Positions 34,182-43,193 of a stretch of DNA of 64,000 nt are shown here, in pieces. How positions within the stretch are numbered: the first letter of the stretch is position 1; each line of letters opens with the position of its first letter. A model generated the notes under the pieces. The model ran no database searches and was not told the DNA's origin. It was given only the letters and a program-made list of their open reading frames with translations. The stretch covers positions 1 through 64,000 of the forward strand of contig NZ_WOFO01000011.1 of NCBI RefSeq assembly GCF_010993705.1, written 5' to 3'. A program made the position numbers and the translations under genes. Source of the stretch: Cyclobacterium sp. SYSU L10401. GTDB lineage: Bacteria; Bacteroidota; Bacteroidia; Cytophagales; Cyclobacteriaceae.

Positions 34182-36461
34182 TTAGGGCTCAGTCCCCATT
34201 TCTAATTGCAATATACCCCCATTTACCAATGCTTCATGGCGGATGCCTATGCCTTTTACTTCGGCCCCATTGAAAGCTTTACTTTTGATGTAGAAATGGT
34301 CGGGCCGGTTATTTGCGGCTTGGATGGTAAAGGTTTCCCCGGTATAATAATCCGGGTGCAACCGGATCACCGCTTTATCAAATATGGGACTTCCCAGTTC
34401 ATATAGGGGGTTTTCCTCGGTTCCCGCATTCATTTGAAAAATCCCCAGCTTCATCAGCACGGCCAAAGATCCCATCAAGCCCTGGTCCTCATCACCATTA
34501 TACCCCAAATGAGGGGTCAAAGCTGAAAAGGCCTTGTCCAACACTTTTCTGCTCCAATACTGGGTCAAATCCGGCCGACCCAGGTAATTGAAAACATAAG
34601 CCATTTGCATGGAAGGTTGGTTTCCATAGTTTACCGGTATCCTGCGGTACTCTGGATGGGTTTCTACCGCATGGGAAGTTCCCGAAGTGAAACCCAGTTT
34701 TTCCGCCTCTTCAAACTGCCGGTTGAGTTTGGCAGCAGCCTTTTCTTTGCCTCCCATTAAGTCGGCCAGTCCCGGTAGGTCATGGGGTACAAACCAGGTA
34801 AATTGAGCCCCATTGGCTTCTACAAAACCCTTCCCATAGTCATAAGGATCGTAAGGATCCATCCAACGTCCATTCTCATCTTTAGGTCGCATCCAGCCGG
34901 ATTGGGCATCATAGACATTTTTATAGTGTGCTGACCGACTCAAAAACAATGCTTCATCTGCTTGTTTACCCAAAGCCCTGGAAAGCTGGGCCAGGGTCCA
35001 ATCCTGGAAGCTGTATTCAAGCGTTTGGCCAGCCCCTTGCTCATGTCCTCCAAACCTGCCTTTGGGGTTAGGGTAGGGTACATATCCCTTACTTATATAA
35101 TCTTCCACATTGCCACCATTGGCCGTTTGGTGTTCATAACCGGATTTACTCATCATCCCCCCAGGCAGGTGGTTTTTCTTTAATCCTTCGTAAGCAGTCG
35201 CCATATCGAAGTTCCGTATGCCCTTTTGGTACAAGCCTACAAAGAAGGGGGTAGAAGAGGCACCTGTCATCACATAGGTATAGTTACCGCCTGAAGGTCC
35301 TCTGGGTATCAGCCCACCATCCTTGTAGTATTGGATAAAGCTGTTGGCAAACTCCTCAGCGATATCGGGATAGACCAGGGCCCATAAAACAGCAATGGTC
35401 CATTGGGCGCCCCAGAAAGAATCTGAATTAAAATGTCTGAATAGCGGTTTTCCTTCATCATTCAGAGGCAGCTGCCCAATCCGAAACGTATCCCCGGTAT
35501 GGTCCGGATAAGCCCCGTTGACATCGCTAATGGTCCTGCGGCCCTGCAGGGCTTTCCAGAGGTCGGTATAGAACCTTTTTTGCTGGGTTTCGGTATTGCC
35601 TTCGATTTCAATCCTGCTCAGTAAATCATTCCAAACTTCCCGTGTGTCTGCTGCCACCCGATCAAAATCCCAATGGGGAAGCTCGGTCATCATATTTTCA
35701 GTAGCATTATCCGGATGGGTATAGGAGAGGCTTACTTTCATTTGCAAAAGTTTTCCCTGGCTTTCCCCAAATCCTACAATGATATGGGGCATGCTATCGT
35801 GGCTGGTCAAACTTTCAATATCCTGGTCAAATTCTACCTGAAAGTGGACTGTAATGGGCTTGGGTCTTCTCGAGGTGGGAGAATTGGTGACTTGTCCCTC
35901 CAATTTTCTTTTTCCTGTTTGTTTTAGCTGCCCATCCACCATGGCACTGGGCCCCAGGTTGCCTCCCAGGTGAAACAATATGCCGGCCTGATTCCCTTTG
36001 GGGTACCGGTACCGGTGCATGCCTACCCGGTGACTGGCAGTAAGCTCCGCTTCTATGCCATACCGGTCTAAAAAGACTTTATGGTACCCTGCTTTTACGG
36101 TTTCCTTTTCATGACTGTAGGCAGAATAGTAATCTCCGATAAGTTTTTCAGGGGCATCGGTGTAACTTACTGGCATCACCGAAACTCCGGAAAGCTGCCA
36201 GGCATGAATGTGGCTAAACCCTTTGATGGTATCCGCATCATACCGGTATCCACTATTCCATGCACCGTCTATTTCATGATCAGGGCTGAGGTTGACCATT
36301 CCAAATGGCCGGGTGGCCGAGCTGAAATAAAACCAACGGGAGTTGGCCGCATCCAGCATGGGATAAACCAGGTCCACCGGCTGGGGATCTGGCTTGCCCT
36401 GAAAGGATAAAAGGGGAAGCAAACAAAAAAGAAAGGCTATTCGGAAAGTAGAGGACCGCAT
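34182..36461 (-). CDS. Glycoside hydrolase family 92 alpha-mannosidase
   Basis: The 759-aa product has a signal peptide (AFLFCLLPLLSFQG) and GH92 signatures: NSRWFYFSSATRPFGMVNLSP near the N-terminus, GFSHIHAWQLSG, QWTIAVLWALVYPDIA, GGHEQGAGQTLEYSFQDW and the catalytic GYNGDEDQGLMGSLAV. GH92 enzymes are calcium-dependent exo-alpha-mannosidases acting on mannose side chains, usually in the periplasm or at the cell surface of Bacteroidota. The usual final Gln of the GDEDQGQ motif is Leu here. It lies 12 nt downstream of galE on the same strand, so co-transcription is likely. No SusC/D pair is nearby. Confidence 0.95.
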   Translation of the reverse strand: MRSSTFRIAFLFCLLPLLSFQGKPDPQPVDLVYPMLDAANSRWFYFSSATRPFGMVNLSPDHEIDGAWNSGYRYDADTIKGFSHIHAWQLSGVSVMPVSYTDAPEKLIGDYYSAYSHEKETVKAGYHKVFLDRYGIEAELTASHRVGMHRYRYPKGNQAGILFHLGGNLGPSAMVDGQLKQTGKRKLEGQVTNSPTSRRPKPITVHFQVEFDQDIESLTSHDSMPHIIVGFGESQGKLLQMKVSLSYTHPDNATENMMTELPHWDFDRVAADTREVWNDLLSRIEIEGNTETQQKRFYTDLWKALQGRRTISDVNGAYPDHTGDTFRIGQLPLNDEGKPLFRHFNSDSFWGAQWTIAVLWALVYPDIAEEFANSFIQYYKDGGLIPRGPSGGNYTYVMTGASSTPFFVGLYQKGIRNFDMATAYEGLKKNHLPGGMMSKSGYEHQTANGGNVEDYISKGYVPYPNPKGRFGGHEQGAGQTLEYSFQDWTLAQLSRALGKQADEALFLSRSAHYKNVYDAQSGWMRPKDENGRWMDPYDPYDYGKGFVEANGAQFTWFVPHDLPGLADLMGGKEKAAAKLNRQFEEAEKLGFTSGTSHAVETHPEYRRIPVNYGNQPSMQMAYVFNYLGRPDLTQYWSRKVLDKAFSALTPHLGYNGDEDQGLMGSLAVLMKLGIFQMNAGTEENPLYELGSPIFDKAVIRLHPDYYTGETFTIQAANNRPDHFYIKSKAFNGAEVKGIGIRHEALVNGGILQLEMGTEP

Positions 36462-36473
36462 GTTATTTGAATT

Positions 36474-37499
36474 TTATGATGGGGAGTGGCTTGCTAATTT
36501 CAATTGCCAGTTCCAACTGTCTCTGAGGGCATCTTCCAGATCGAAGCGGGCCGTCCACCCTAATTCTTGCTTGATTTTTTCTGTGTCTGCCCAGACCTTT
36601 ACCACATCACCGGGTCTTCTCGGACCCACAGAATAGTTGAGCGATTTGCCGCTCACCTTTTCAAAGGTCTCAATCACTTCCAGGACGGTATTTCCTTTTC
36701 CTGTTCCCACGTTTAACCAATCATAAAACGGGGCTTTTTGATCCTTCAGGTAGCTGATGGCTTTTACATGGGCTTCGGCCAGGTCCATCACATGGATATA
36801 GTCCCGAATGCAGGTGCCATCAGGGGTATCGTAATCATTACCGAATACCGTCAATTCTTTTCGTATGCCGGCTCCGGTTTGGGTGACGAAAGGGACCAGA
36901 TTGGAAGGTACCCCAATGGGCAACTCCCCTATATGGGAGGAAGCATGGGCGCCAATGGGGTTGAAGTACCGTAAGGCAATGGCCGAAAGGGCAGCCTTAC
37001 TTTTTACCTGATCTGACAAAATATCTTCACAGATTTTTTTGGTGTTTCCATAAGGGCTTTCGGCATCCTTCCTCGGCGTACTTTCCTTGACCGGAAGCTC
37101 GTCGGGTTGTCCGTATACGGTGCAGGAAGAGGAAAAAACCAGGTTGGCTACTTCATGCTTTGCCATGGTCTCCAACAGTACCAGCAGGGAGTTGATGTTG
37201 TTTTTGTAGTATTTCAGTGGCAATTGGGTACTTTCACCTACCGCTTTATAGGCAGCAAAATGGATCACACCGGACAACTTATTCTCGGAAAATATTTTTT
37301 CTATCAGCTCCTGGTCATTGCAGTCCCCCATATAACAAGGCGTTTCTTTACCGGTTATTTTTTGAAGGCCTTCCAGGGCACTTTTTTCAGAATTTGAAAA
37401 ATCATCGATGATAATGGGCTGGTAACCGGCCTCATACAAGGCTACCGCAGTGTGGGAACCGATGTAACCGGCACCCCCGGTGATTAAAATTTTTTCCAT
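36474..37499 (-). CDS. galE: UDP-glucose 4-epimerase GalE
   Basis: The 341-aa product is an extended short-chain dehydrogenase: NAD-binding GGAGYIGSHTAVALYEAG at the N-terminus, VIHFAAYKAVGEST, catalytic S-S-C-T-VYG region (FSSSCTVYGQPDELPV) with YGNTKKICEDIL (YxxxK), and RYFNPIGAH. It interconverts UDP-glucose and UDP-galactose. ATG 37499 is the natural start; a TTG two codons upstream is in frame. GH92 follows after 12 nt, suggesting joint sugar metabolism. Confidence 0.95.
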   Translation of the reverse strand: MEKILITGGAGYIGSHTAVALYEAGYQPIIIDDFSNSEKSALEGLQKITGKETPCYMGDCNDQELIEKIFSENKLSGVIHFAAYKAVGESTQLPLKYYKNNINSLLVLLETMAKHEVANLVFSSSCTVYGQPDELPVKESTPRKDAESPYGNTKKICEDILSDQVKSKAALSAIALRYFNPIGAHASSHIGELPIGVPSNLVPFVTQTGAGIRKELTVFGNDYDTPDGTCIRDYIHVMDLAEAHVKAISYLKDQKAPFYDWLNVGTGKGNTVLEVIETFEKVSGKSLNYSVGPRRPGDVVKVWADTEKIKQELGWTARFDLEDALRDSWNWQLKLASHSPS

Positions 37500-37625
37500 G
37501 ACCAAAGATAAAGTTTAATCCATACGGTGAAAAATAAACCTGTCGAAAAAGTAAGTAAATATCAGTTGCCGGATTTGGTATTCCTTTATGAAGCACGAAT
37601 CCTTTTTATTATCATTTACTTTTTT

Positions 37626-37650
37626 TAACTTTGCAGGCTGAAAGGAGGTG
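37626..37650 (+). promoter_or_regulatory. rpsU promoter -7 element and strong Shine-Dalgarno
   Basis: TAACTTTG at 37626-37633 fits the Bacteroidota -7 consensus TAnnTTTG, so the 5' leader should be very short. It is followed by AAAGGAGGTG at 37641-37650, a near-complete Shine-Dalgarno 6 nt before ATG 37657. Bacteroidota genes normally lack this. In Flavobacterium johnsoniae the anti-SD of the ribosome is masked by bS21, and rpsU mRNA keeps a strong SD for autoregulation. Confidence 0.8.
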
Positions 37651-37656
37651 TATTAT

Positions 37657-37851
37657 ATGATCGTAGTAAACGTAAAAGAGAACGAATCAATCGAAAAAGC
37701 GCTGAAGCGTTTCAAGAAGAAGTTTGACAAGACCGGAGTCATCCGGGAGTTGAGAAGCAGGCAGCATTTCGAAAAGCCTTCTATTACCAGAAGAACAGAA
37801 GTGATAAAAGCCGCCTACAAACAAAGGATGCAGGAACAGGAAGGAAAATAA
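37657..37851 (+). CDS. rpsU: 30S ribosomal protein bS21
   Basis: The 64-aa product MIVVNVKENESIEKALKRFK... with RRTEVIKAAYKQR is bS21, a small basic protein at the 3' end of 16S rRNA. ATG 37657 is set by the strong SD at 37641-37650; an in-frame GTG at 37648 lies inside that SD and is rejected. In Bacteroidota bS21 helps hide the anti-SD. It stands 56 nt upstream of xerC and probably heads the rpsU-xerC-hpf cluster. Confidence 0.96.
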   Translation: MIVVNVKENESIEKALKRFKKKFDKTGVIRELRSRQHFEKPSITRRTEVIKAAYKQRMQEQEGK

Positions 37852-37907
37852 CAAAACCTTTCTTTTTCATAAAAGTATTGAGCATATTGGTGTATTAAAT
37901 CACCGAT

Positions 37908-38792
37908 ATGCTTTTTTCATTTATAAGCTTCCTGGAAAACGAAAAAAGGGCCAGCCCACATACGGTATTGGCCTACCGAAGAGATTTGGAAACCTTTATA
38001 GATTTCCTTCGCACGGCTTTTGGTATGGAAAATCCGGAGGAAGCACAACATGCCGAAATCAGGGCCTGGATGGTAGACCTGATTGAAGAGGGGCATTCGG
38101 TAGCCACCGTTAACCGTAAAATGGCCACCTTGCGGTCTTTTTATAAGTTTTTATTGAAATCCGAAATCATCAGCAGAGACCCGACTTTTAAAATTCAATC
38201 CCTCAAAAAGGGCAGAAAGCTTCCAGCCTTTATCCAGGAAAAAGAGATGGTTGATTTACTCCGGGAAGCCAATTTCAACCCTGACTTTGAAGGGCAGCGT
38301 GACCGCATGGTCATGGAGATCCTTTACCTCACCGGGATGCGTTTGTCAGAATTGATCGGGTTGAAATGGAATGCAGTGGACCTGGGTAATGCTCAAATAA
38401 AAGTATTGGGAAAAGGGAAGAAATACCGAATCATTCCCATTTCCTTGGGGCTGCAAAAAAATATTATTTCCTATCAAAAAGTATTTAAAGAAACATTTTC
38501 ATTATTAGACGAAAATGATTATTTTATCGTTAAATTAAACAGGAGAGCAGCTTATCCTATGATGATTTACCGGATTGTCAGGAAATACCTTGAAATTTTT
38601 GTTCAGACCACCAAAAAGAGTCCCCATTTAATGAGACATACTTTTGCCACCCATTTGCTTAATAAAGGAGCTGACCTCAATGCAGTAAAAGACCTTTTGG
38701 GTCATTCAAGCCTTGCCGCTACCCAGGTTTACACCCATAATTCTATCGAGAAACTTAAGGCTGTGTATGAACAGGCACATCCTAAAGCGTAA
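37908..38792 (+). CDS. XerC/XerD-type tyrosine recombinase
   Basis: The 294-aa product has the Xer layout: a core-binding N-terminal domain (SFLENEKRASPHTVLAYRRD) and a catalytic domain with R in LYLTGMRLSELIGL, K in KVLGKGKKYRIIP, H-x-x-R in SPHLMRHTFATHLL, H in LLGHSSLAATQ and Y in VYTHNSIEKL. Length is typical for Xer proteins resolving chromosome dimers at dif. In Bacteroidota this rpsU-linked copy is usually annotated XerC. It is a housekeeping gene, unlike the island integrase at 24474-25724. Confidence 0.92.
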   Translation: MLFSFISFLENEKRASPHTVLAYRRDLETFIDFLRTAFGMENPEEAQHAEIRAWMVDLIEEGHSVATVNRKMATLRSFYKFLLKSEIISRDPTFKIQSLKKGRKLPAFIQEKEMVDLLREANFNPDFEGQRDRMVMEILYLTGMRLSELIGLKWNAVDLGNAQIKVLGKGKKYRIIPISLGLQKNIISYQKVFKETFSLLDENDYFIVKLNRRAAYPMMIYRIVRKYLEIFVQTTKKSPHLMRHTFATHLLNKGADLNAVKDLLGHSSLAATQVYTHNSIEKLKAVYEQAHPKA

Positions 38793-38823
38793 ATAAAAGT
38801 CAAACTTTTAAACATTGATTATT

Positions 38824-39129
38824 ATGAAATTACAAATGCATTCAATTCATTTCGACGCCGATCAGAAATTGATCAACTTTATCCAGAAGAAGGCCGATAA
38901 ACTGGATACTTACTATGATCAGATCATTGACGGAGAGGTTTTTATGAGACTGGATAAAAATGATAGAAGTGAAAATAAGATCGTGGAAATCAAACTGAAT
39001 GTACCCGGAAAACAACTTTTTGCGAAAAGCCAAAACGACTCCTTTGAAGCAGCTGCAGATGATTCTATAGAGGCACTCAGAAGGCAGATCAAAAAATACA
39101 AGGAAAAACTGGTACTGGCCAAGCAATAG
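38824..39129 (+). CDS. hpf: Ribosome hibernation-promoting factor, HPF/RaiA family (short form)
   Basis: The 101-aa product MKLQMHSIHFDADQKLINFI ... IIDGEVFMRLD ... EAADDSIEALRRQIKKYK matches short HPF/YfiA proteins, which bind the 30S decoding region and stabilise inactive ribosomes. ATG 38824 is preferred to an in-frame TTG at 38815. It is 31 nt downstream of xerC and followed by a terminator, closing the rpsU cluster; two ribosome-associated genes flank xerC. Confidence 0.92.
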   Translation: MKLQMHSIHFDADQKLINFIQKKADKLDTYYDQIIDGEVFMRLDKNDRSENKIVEIKLNVPGKQLFAKSQNDSFEAAADDSIEALRRQIKKYKEKLVLAKQ

Positions 39130-39151
39130 CAACCCGCTTTTATAATACCTT

Positions 39152-39178
39152 AAAAGCTGCCCCCGGGCAGCTTTTTTT
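39152..39178. terminator. Bidirectional terminator between hpf and the convergent GT39 gene
   Basis: Stem AAAAGCTGCC/GGCAGCTTTT (39152-39161 and 39166-39175) with loop CCCG and a T run on the plus side, A run on the other. Confidence 0.85.
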
Positions 39179-39207
39179 ATGCGTTTATACCCAGCTCAAT
39201 TATTGAT

Positions 39208-40872
39208 TCAGTCTACAGGCTGGTTTACCTTTTCCGCCCAATAATATTTTTTTCCCCATTTTAATTTTTCCGCCTCAGTATCTCCCCTCAGAATGGCTCC
39301 TATCATTTTATCCACATATTTCGGATCCCAATTCAGGCTGGCAAGCTGTATGCTGTAGGCATGGTCAGCTAGCCTTTCTTTATTTGTCTGGTCACAAATG
39401 ATATACGAATAGCTATCGGGAATATCTTCCAACCTGCCAAAAGTTTTGACATGGTGCGTTTCTCCCAGTCCTATTCTTATCTTACTGCCATAATGAACAT
39501 GTCCCAAAAAGGCAATAGGACTGCCTGGAGGAATGGGATGATTTTCCAGGTACGTTTTGAACTGCCGGCCCTGGTGGGGGATGGACAATGGATGGGAGAC
39601 CAGAGAGAGGTTAAAGAATATCAACAAAATGGACAAGCCTTGCAAAGCCAGTGGATGACTTCCTTTTTGCACCCCTCTGGCGAGCAGTATACCCATAAGT
39701 AAGCCAGCAGTCCATTGGATCAAGACCCAGACTGGACTACCTAGTCCAATGTTGGCAAATAAGGCTACCAGGAGGATGAAGCCATTGAGTCCGATAAGGA
39801 TCCAGGTCCAGGTTTTCCATCCTTTTGGATGGGTCCCCGGCCATTTTTTTACCAATAGCCAAGCCAGGCCAATGGCTGCCAGGGGAGTCACCGGGAGCAA
39901 ATACCTTTCATAAAATTTGGAAACCAGGGCTGTCATAAGTAGGATGGACAGCACCCAGGTCAGAATAAACCCAATGAAGGCGCGGTTTTCCCGAAAGGTA
40001 GCCAGTGCTGTTTCTTTCACTTTTTTAATCCCAAAAAAGAACCAGGGGAAAAATAAAATCACCATCAACACCAGGGCAAATAAAAAATGTCGGGCAATCA
40101 GCCAGACCCGGCTTCCCACCCGCATGCCGACCTGATCTTCAAAAAATGAATCCAGATAAACCGGACCAAATTTGAGGTACATGGCCACAAACCAAAACAG
40201 CGCAATGATTATACCGGTCAGTATGGAGGGAAAGTGTAATAACTTCTTTAATGGGATGGGCTTCCAGGGATTGAGCCATAAATAGCCAAGGGCTATCAAT
40301 CCCAGGGCGGCGGCAGGAAGTCCCTTGACCTCAAAAGCCAGCCCCAGACTCAGGTAAAGCAGCCAGAGGTATTTTTTAGGGGCTGTTTTCCCATAACGGA
40401 TTATGCCTGCGACACCCAATGCTGCACTAGTCATGAAAAAGGCCAGTAATATATCCGGAATGGAACGGGTGCTACTAAATATGACCACCGGGTGGGTTGC
40501 TGCTATCCAGGCGGACCATAGTGGAAGGTTTTTGTTCGTACTACTCAGGCGGGCAACCTGATAGACCAGGGGAATGATGGCTGCCCCGGCCAGCAGGAAG
40601 AGTATCCGGGATCCCAGCGCAGAAACCCCAAAGATGTTGAATCCTGTCCATACAAACCAATAGGTGAGTATGGGTTTTTTGAAGCGCAGCATGCCATCTC
40701 CCAGATAGGTGGTAAGGTAATCTCCGTTTTGCATCATACGAATAGCGGCATCCGTATAGTACATTTCATCGGGGTAATGCAGGTGAAAGTCCAGGGCAAA
40801 AGGACCTATCAGCAGTAGAAAGGCTGCCATGGGCAACTGATAGCCGTTGATCCATTCTTGGGGTAGCTTCAT
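39208..40872 (-). CDS. ArnT/PMT-like (GT39/GT83) membrane glycosyltransferase
   Basis: The 554-aa product is an integral membrane protein with about 11-12 hydrophobic helices. The N-terminal loop has the family acidic motif YPDEMYYTDAAIRMMQNGDY then RFKKPILTYWFVW. A later segment reads FYERYLLPVTPLAAIGLAWL. ArnT/PMT proteins transfer sugars from polyprenyl carriers to lipid A or proteins at the outer face of the inner membrane. A C-terminal ~130-residue soluble domain follows. The acceptor is unknown. It lies near a GT2 and a flippase-like gene that also work with lipid-linked sugars. Confidence 0.88.
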   Translation of the reverse strand: MKLPQEWINGYQLPMAAFLLLIGPFALDFHLHYPDEMYYTDAAIRMMQNGDYLTTYLGDGMLRFKKPILTYWFVWTGFNIFGVSALGSRILFLLAGAAIIPLVYQVARLSSTNKNLPLWSAWIAATHPVVIFSSTRSIPDILLAFFMTSAALGVAGIIRYGKTAPKKYLWLLYLSLGLAFEVKGLPAAALGLIALGYLWLNPWKPIPLKKLLHFPSILTGIIIALFWFVAMYLKFGPVYLDSFFEDQVGMRVGSRVWLIARHFLFALVLMVILFFPWFFFGIKKVKETALATFRENRAFIGFILTWVLSILLMTALVSKFYERYLLPVTPLAAIGLAWLLVKKWPGTHPKGWKTWTWILIGLNGFILLVALFANIGLGSPVWVLIQWTAGLLMGILLARGVQKGSHPLALQGLSILLIFFNLSLVSHPLSIPHQGRQFKTYLENHPIPPGSPIAFLGHVHYGSKIRIGLGETHHVKTFGRLEDIPDSYSYIICDQTNKERLADHAYSIQLASLNWDPKYVDKMIGAILRGDTEAEKLKWGKKYYWAEKVNQPVD

Positions 40873-40950
40873 GGAGTAAAAATTGGGATGCCCAAAATTA
40901 AAAAAATTAAACTTTTGGGAAGATTTTTCTTCCCAAAAGTAAATATCAAT

Positions 40951-42045
40951 TTAAACTTTTACCCTTTTGCCGGTTTCTGCTGATTTCAAAATAGCTTCTA
41001 CCACCTTAATATCCCGCAAACCTTCTTCTCCCGGAACCAGTGGCGGCTTGTTTTCAAGAATGGCCAGGGCGTCGTCGTCCATCTGATTGGCCTGTTGCCA
41101 GGGTACCTGGTAGGGATGGTTGATTTCTCCTAAGGGACTTTCTCCTTTCACGCCTGCATAAGCAGAGTAAGGTTTCATTTCAATGTTTCCTTCAGCACAT
41201 TCCACCGTTAAATAATTGATGTTCTCGGCAAAACTGGTTTTAATATCGGCATAAATTTCTCCTGGAAATTCCAGTTTGGCTTCTACCACATCCGCTAAAC
41301 CATCCTTGTAAATTTCCGGACGGGTAGAAATCGCTTTGGCCGACACCACTGCAATGGGCTCCATATCGGTACCCATCCGGGCTCCCTGTATGGAATAAAC
41401 GCCCATGTCATAGATCACCCCTCCGCCCATTTCTTTCTTCTGCTTCCAGTGATCCGTTCTGTTCTCCGTATAGCCGGCAGCACAATCCACATAGGCCACT
41501 TTTCCCAACTTATTGTCCCGGATGATGGACCGGTACTCCTGGGTGTTGGGCTCATGCTGTAGCCGGTAGCCAATGGTCAATTGCACCTTATTTTTTTTGC
41601 AGGCATTGATCATGTCCTGGCATTCCCGGCTGGTGACGGCCATGGGTTTTTCGCACCAGACATGTTTTCCTGCCTCGGCAGCCCGGATGGTATACTCCGC
41701 ATGCATGGAGGGGGGCAATACCACGTAGACCACGTCAATATCGGGATTGTCTGCTATGCTGTCAAAATCCTGGTAGTTGTAGATGTTTTTTTCCGGAATC
41801 TGGTACTTTTCCTTCCATGCCTCAGCTTTGGAGGGAGTGCCGGTAACGATACCAGCCAGGTAGCAATGTTCGGTTTGCTGGAGTGCAGGGGCCAGCAAGT
41901 CGGTGCTGTAATAGCCCAGGCCTACCAGGGCTACGCCAATTTTTTCTTTCTTGTTTCGGGCCAGCAACTCATAAGGATTTACCAAAGCCAGGCTGCTTCC
42001 CAGCGCCAGGGTTTTGATGGCATTTCTTCGGGATTGTAAGTTCAT
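40951..42045 (-). CDS. Gfo/Idh/MocA family oxidoreductase with Tat-like signal
   Basis: The 364-aa product begins SRRNAIKTLALGSSLALVNP, a twin-arginine-like signal, then the NAD(P)-binding GVALVGLGYYSTDLLAPALQ. EKPMAVTSRECQDMI contains the conserved EKP Lys, and GGGVIYDMGVYSIQGARMGT follows. Many Bacteroidota members of this family are exported and act on sugars or sugar derivatives; the substrate is unknown here. It is monocistronic, convergent with nothing, and 78 nt from the GT39 gene. Confidence 0.9.
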   Translation of the reverse strand: MNLQSRRNAIKTLALGSSLALVNPYELLARNKKEKIGVALVGLGYYSTDLLAPALQQTEHCYLAGIVTGTPSKAEAWKEKYQIPEKNIYNYQDFDSIADNPDIDVVYVVLPPSMHAEYTIRAAEAGKHVWCEKPMAVTSRECQDMINACKKNKVQLTIGYRLQHEPNTQEYRSIIRDNKLGKVAYVDCAAGYTENRTDHWKQKKEMGGGVIYDMGVYSIQGARMGTDMEPIAVVSAKAISTRPEIYKDGLADVVEAKLEFPGEIYADIKTSFAENINYLTVECAEGNIEMKPYSAYAGVKGESPLGEINHPYQVPWQQANQMDDDALAILENKPPLVPGEEGLRDIKVVEAILKSAETGKRVKV

Positions 42046-42239
42046 CAGGTTTATCTTTTTGGTTTGATCAAATGGGTATCATCATTTTAATTATGCAGTT
42101 AATATAGGGAATTTTAATGGCAGGACAAATAATGGACAGGTCAGGAGCAGGATTTGAAATTCAATGATGAAGGACAGGTTTTGCCTGACCTATTTGTTGC
42201 AGCTTTTAAAAAAACGTAATTTCGCCTAAATTTTGAATC

Positions 42240-43193
42240 ATGGCCCAACCTGAGATTTCTGTAGTTGTTACCATTTTTAACGAAGAAGGCAACATTTCCC
42301 CCTTACTTGAGGCAATTTACGCCTCTCTTTCATCCATTTCCTATGAATTGATTCTGGTAGATGATGGGTCTACGGATAGTTCGGTGGCTAAAATGAGAGC
42401 CGAGGCGAATGACAAGACCCGCATTTTGGTTTTCAATAAGAATTACGGGCAGACTACGGCGCTCGCTGCGGGTATAGACCATTCCCGGGGTCAATATATT
42501 GTGACCATGGACGGGGACCTGCAGAACGACCCCAGTGATATCCCCATGATGCTGGACATGGCCAAAACGGAAGACTGGGACGTGGTGGCAGGCAGAAGGG
42601 CAAACAGGCAGGATGGTTTTGTGCTTCGGAAGTTGCCCAGTAAAATGGCCAACTGGCTAATCAGGCACACCACCAAGGTGTACCTTTCAGATTATGGCTG
42701 TAGCTTGAGGATCTACAAAGCACAAATTGCCCAAAACATGGGTTTATACGGTGAACTGCACCGGTTTATTCCTGTGCTGGCCAAACAAGAAGGAGCCAGG
42801 ATGACGGAAGTGGATGTCAAACACCATCCCCGGATTCATGGTACCTCCAAATATGGCCTGAGCCGCACCTTTAAAGTGATCGCCGACCTTATCCTGATGC
42901 TTTTTTTTCAAAAGTATTTTCAGCGTCCCATCCATATTTTTGGTACCCTGGGGTTGCTGTCTCTGGCCCTGGGAGTTTTGGTCAATTTTTACTTATTGGT
43001 GGTAAAACTAATGGGAGAGGACATCTGGGGAAGGCCCATTTTATTGGTAGGTTCCATTCTGGTGCTGGGAGGTATTCAGTTGATCACTACCGGCATAGTG
43101 GCCGAAATCATTGTCAGGACCTATTTTGAGTCACAAAATAAAAAAACCTATACTGTGAAAGCCATTCATCAAAATGGTAAAAAAGAGGATTAA
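42240..43193 (+). CDS. Family 2 glycosyltransferase, DPM1/GtrB-like, with two C-terminal membrane helices
   Basis: The 317-aa product has a GT-A domain: ISVVVTIFNEEGNISPLLEA, YELILVDDGSTDSS, a DxD-type VTMDGDLQNDPSDI, and GTSKYGLSRTFKVIADLIL before two membrane helices. Such enzymes load a sugar onto polyprenyl phosphate. It overlaps the downstream UPF0104-type membrane gene by 20 nt, so the two are co-translated and may form a lipid-linked sugar synthesis and transport pair. Confidence 0.93.
   Translation: MAQPEISVVVTIFNEEGNISPLLEAIYASLSSISYELILVDDGSTDSSVAKMRAEANDKTRILVFNKNYGQTTALAAGIDHSRGQYIVTMDGDLQNDPSDIPMMLDMAKTEDWDVVAGRRANRQDGFVLRKLPSKMANWLIRHTTKVYLSDYGCSLRIYKAQIAQNMGLYGELHRFIPVLAKQEGARMTEVDVKHHPRIHGTSKYGLSRTFKVIADLILMLFFQKYFQRPIHIFGTLGLLSLALGVLVNFYLLVVKLMGEDIWGRPILLVGSILVLGGIQLITTGIVAEIIVRTYFESQNKKTYTVKAIHQNGKKED

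Noticed and set aside
37648-37656. GTG 37648 as rpsU start
   Set aside because: It lies inside the Shine-Dalgarno that sets the ATG at 37657.
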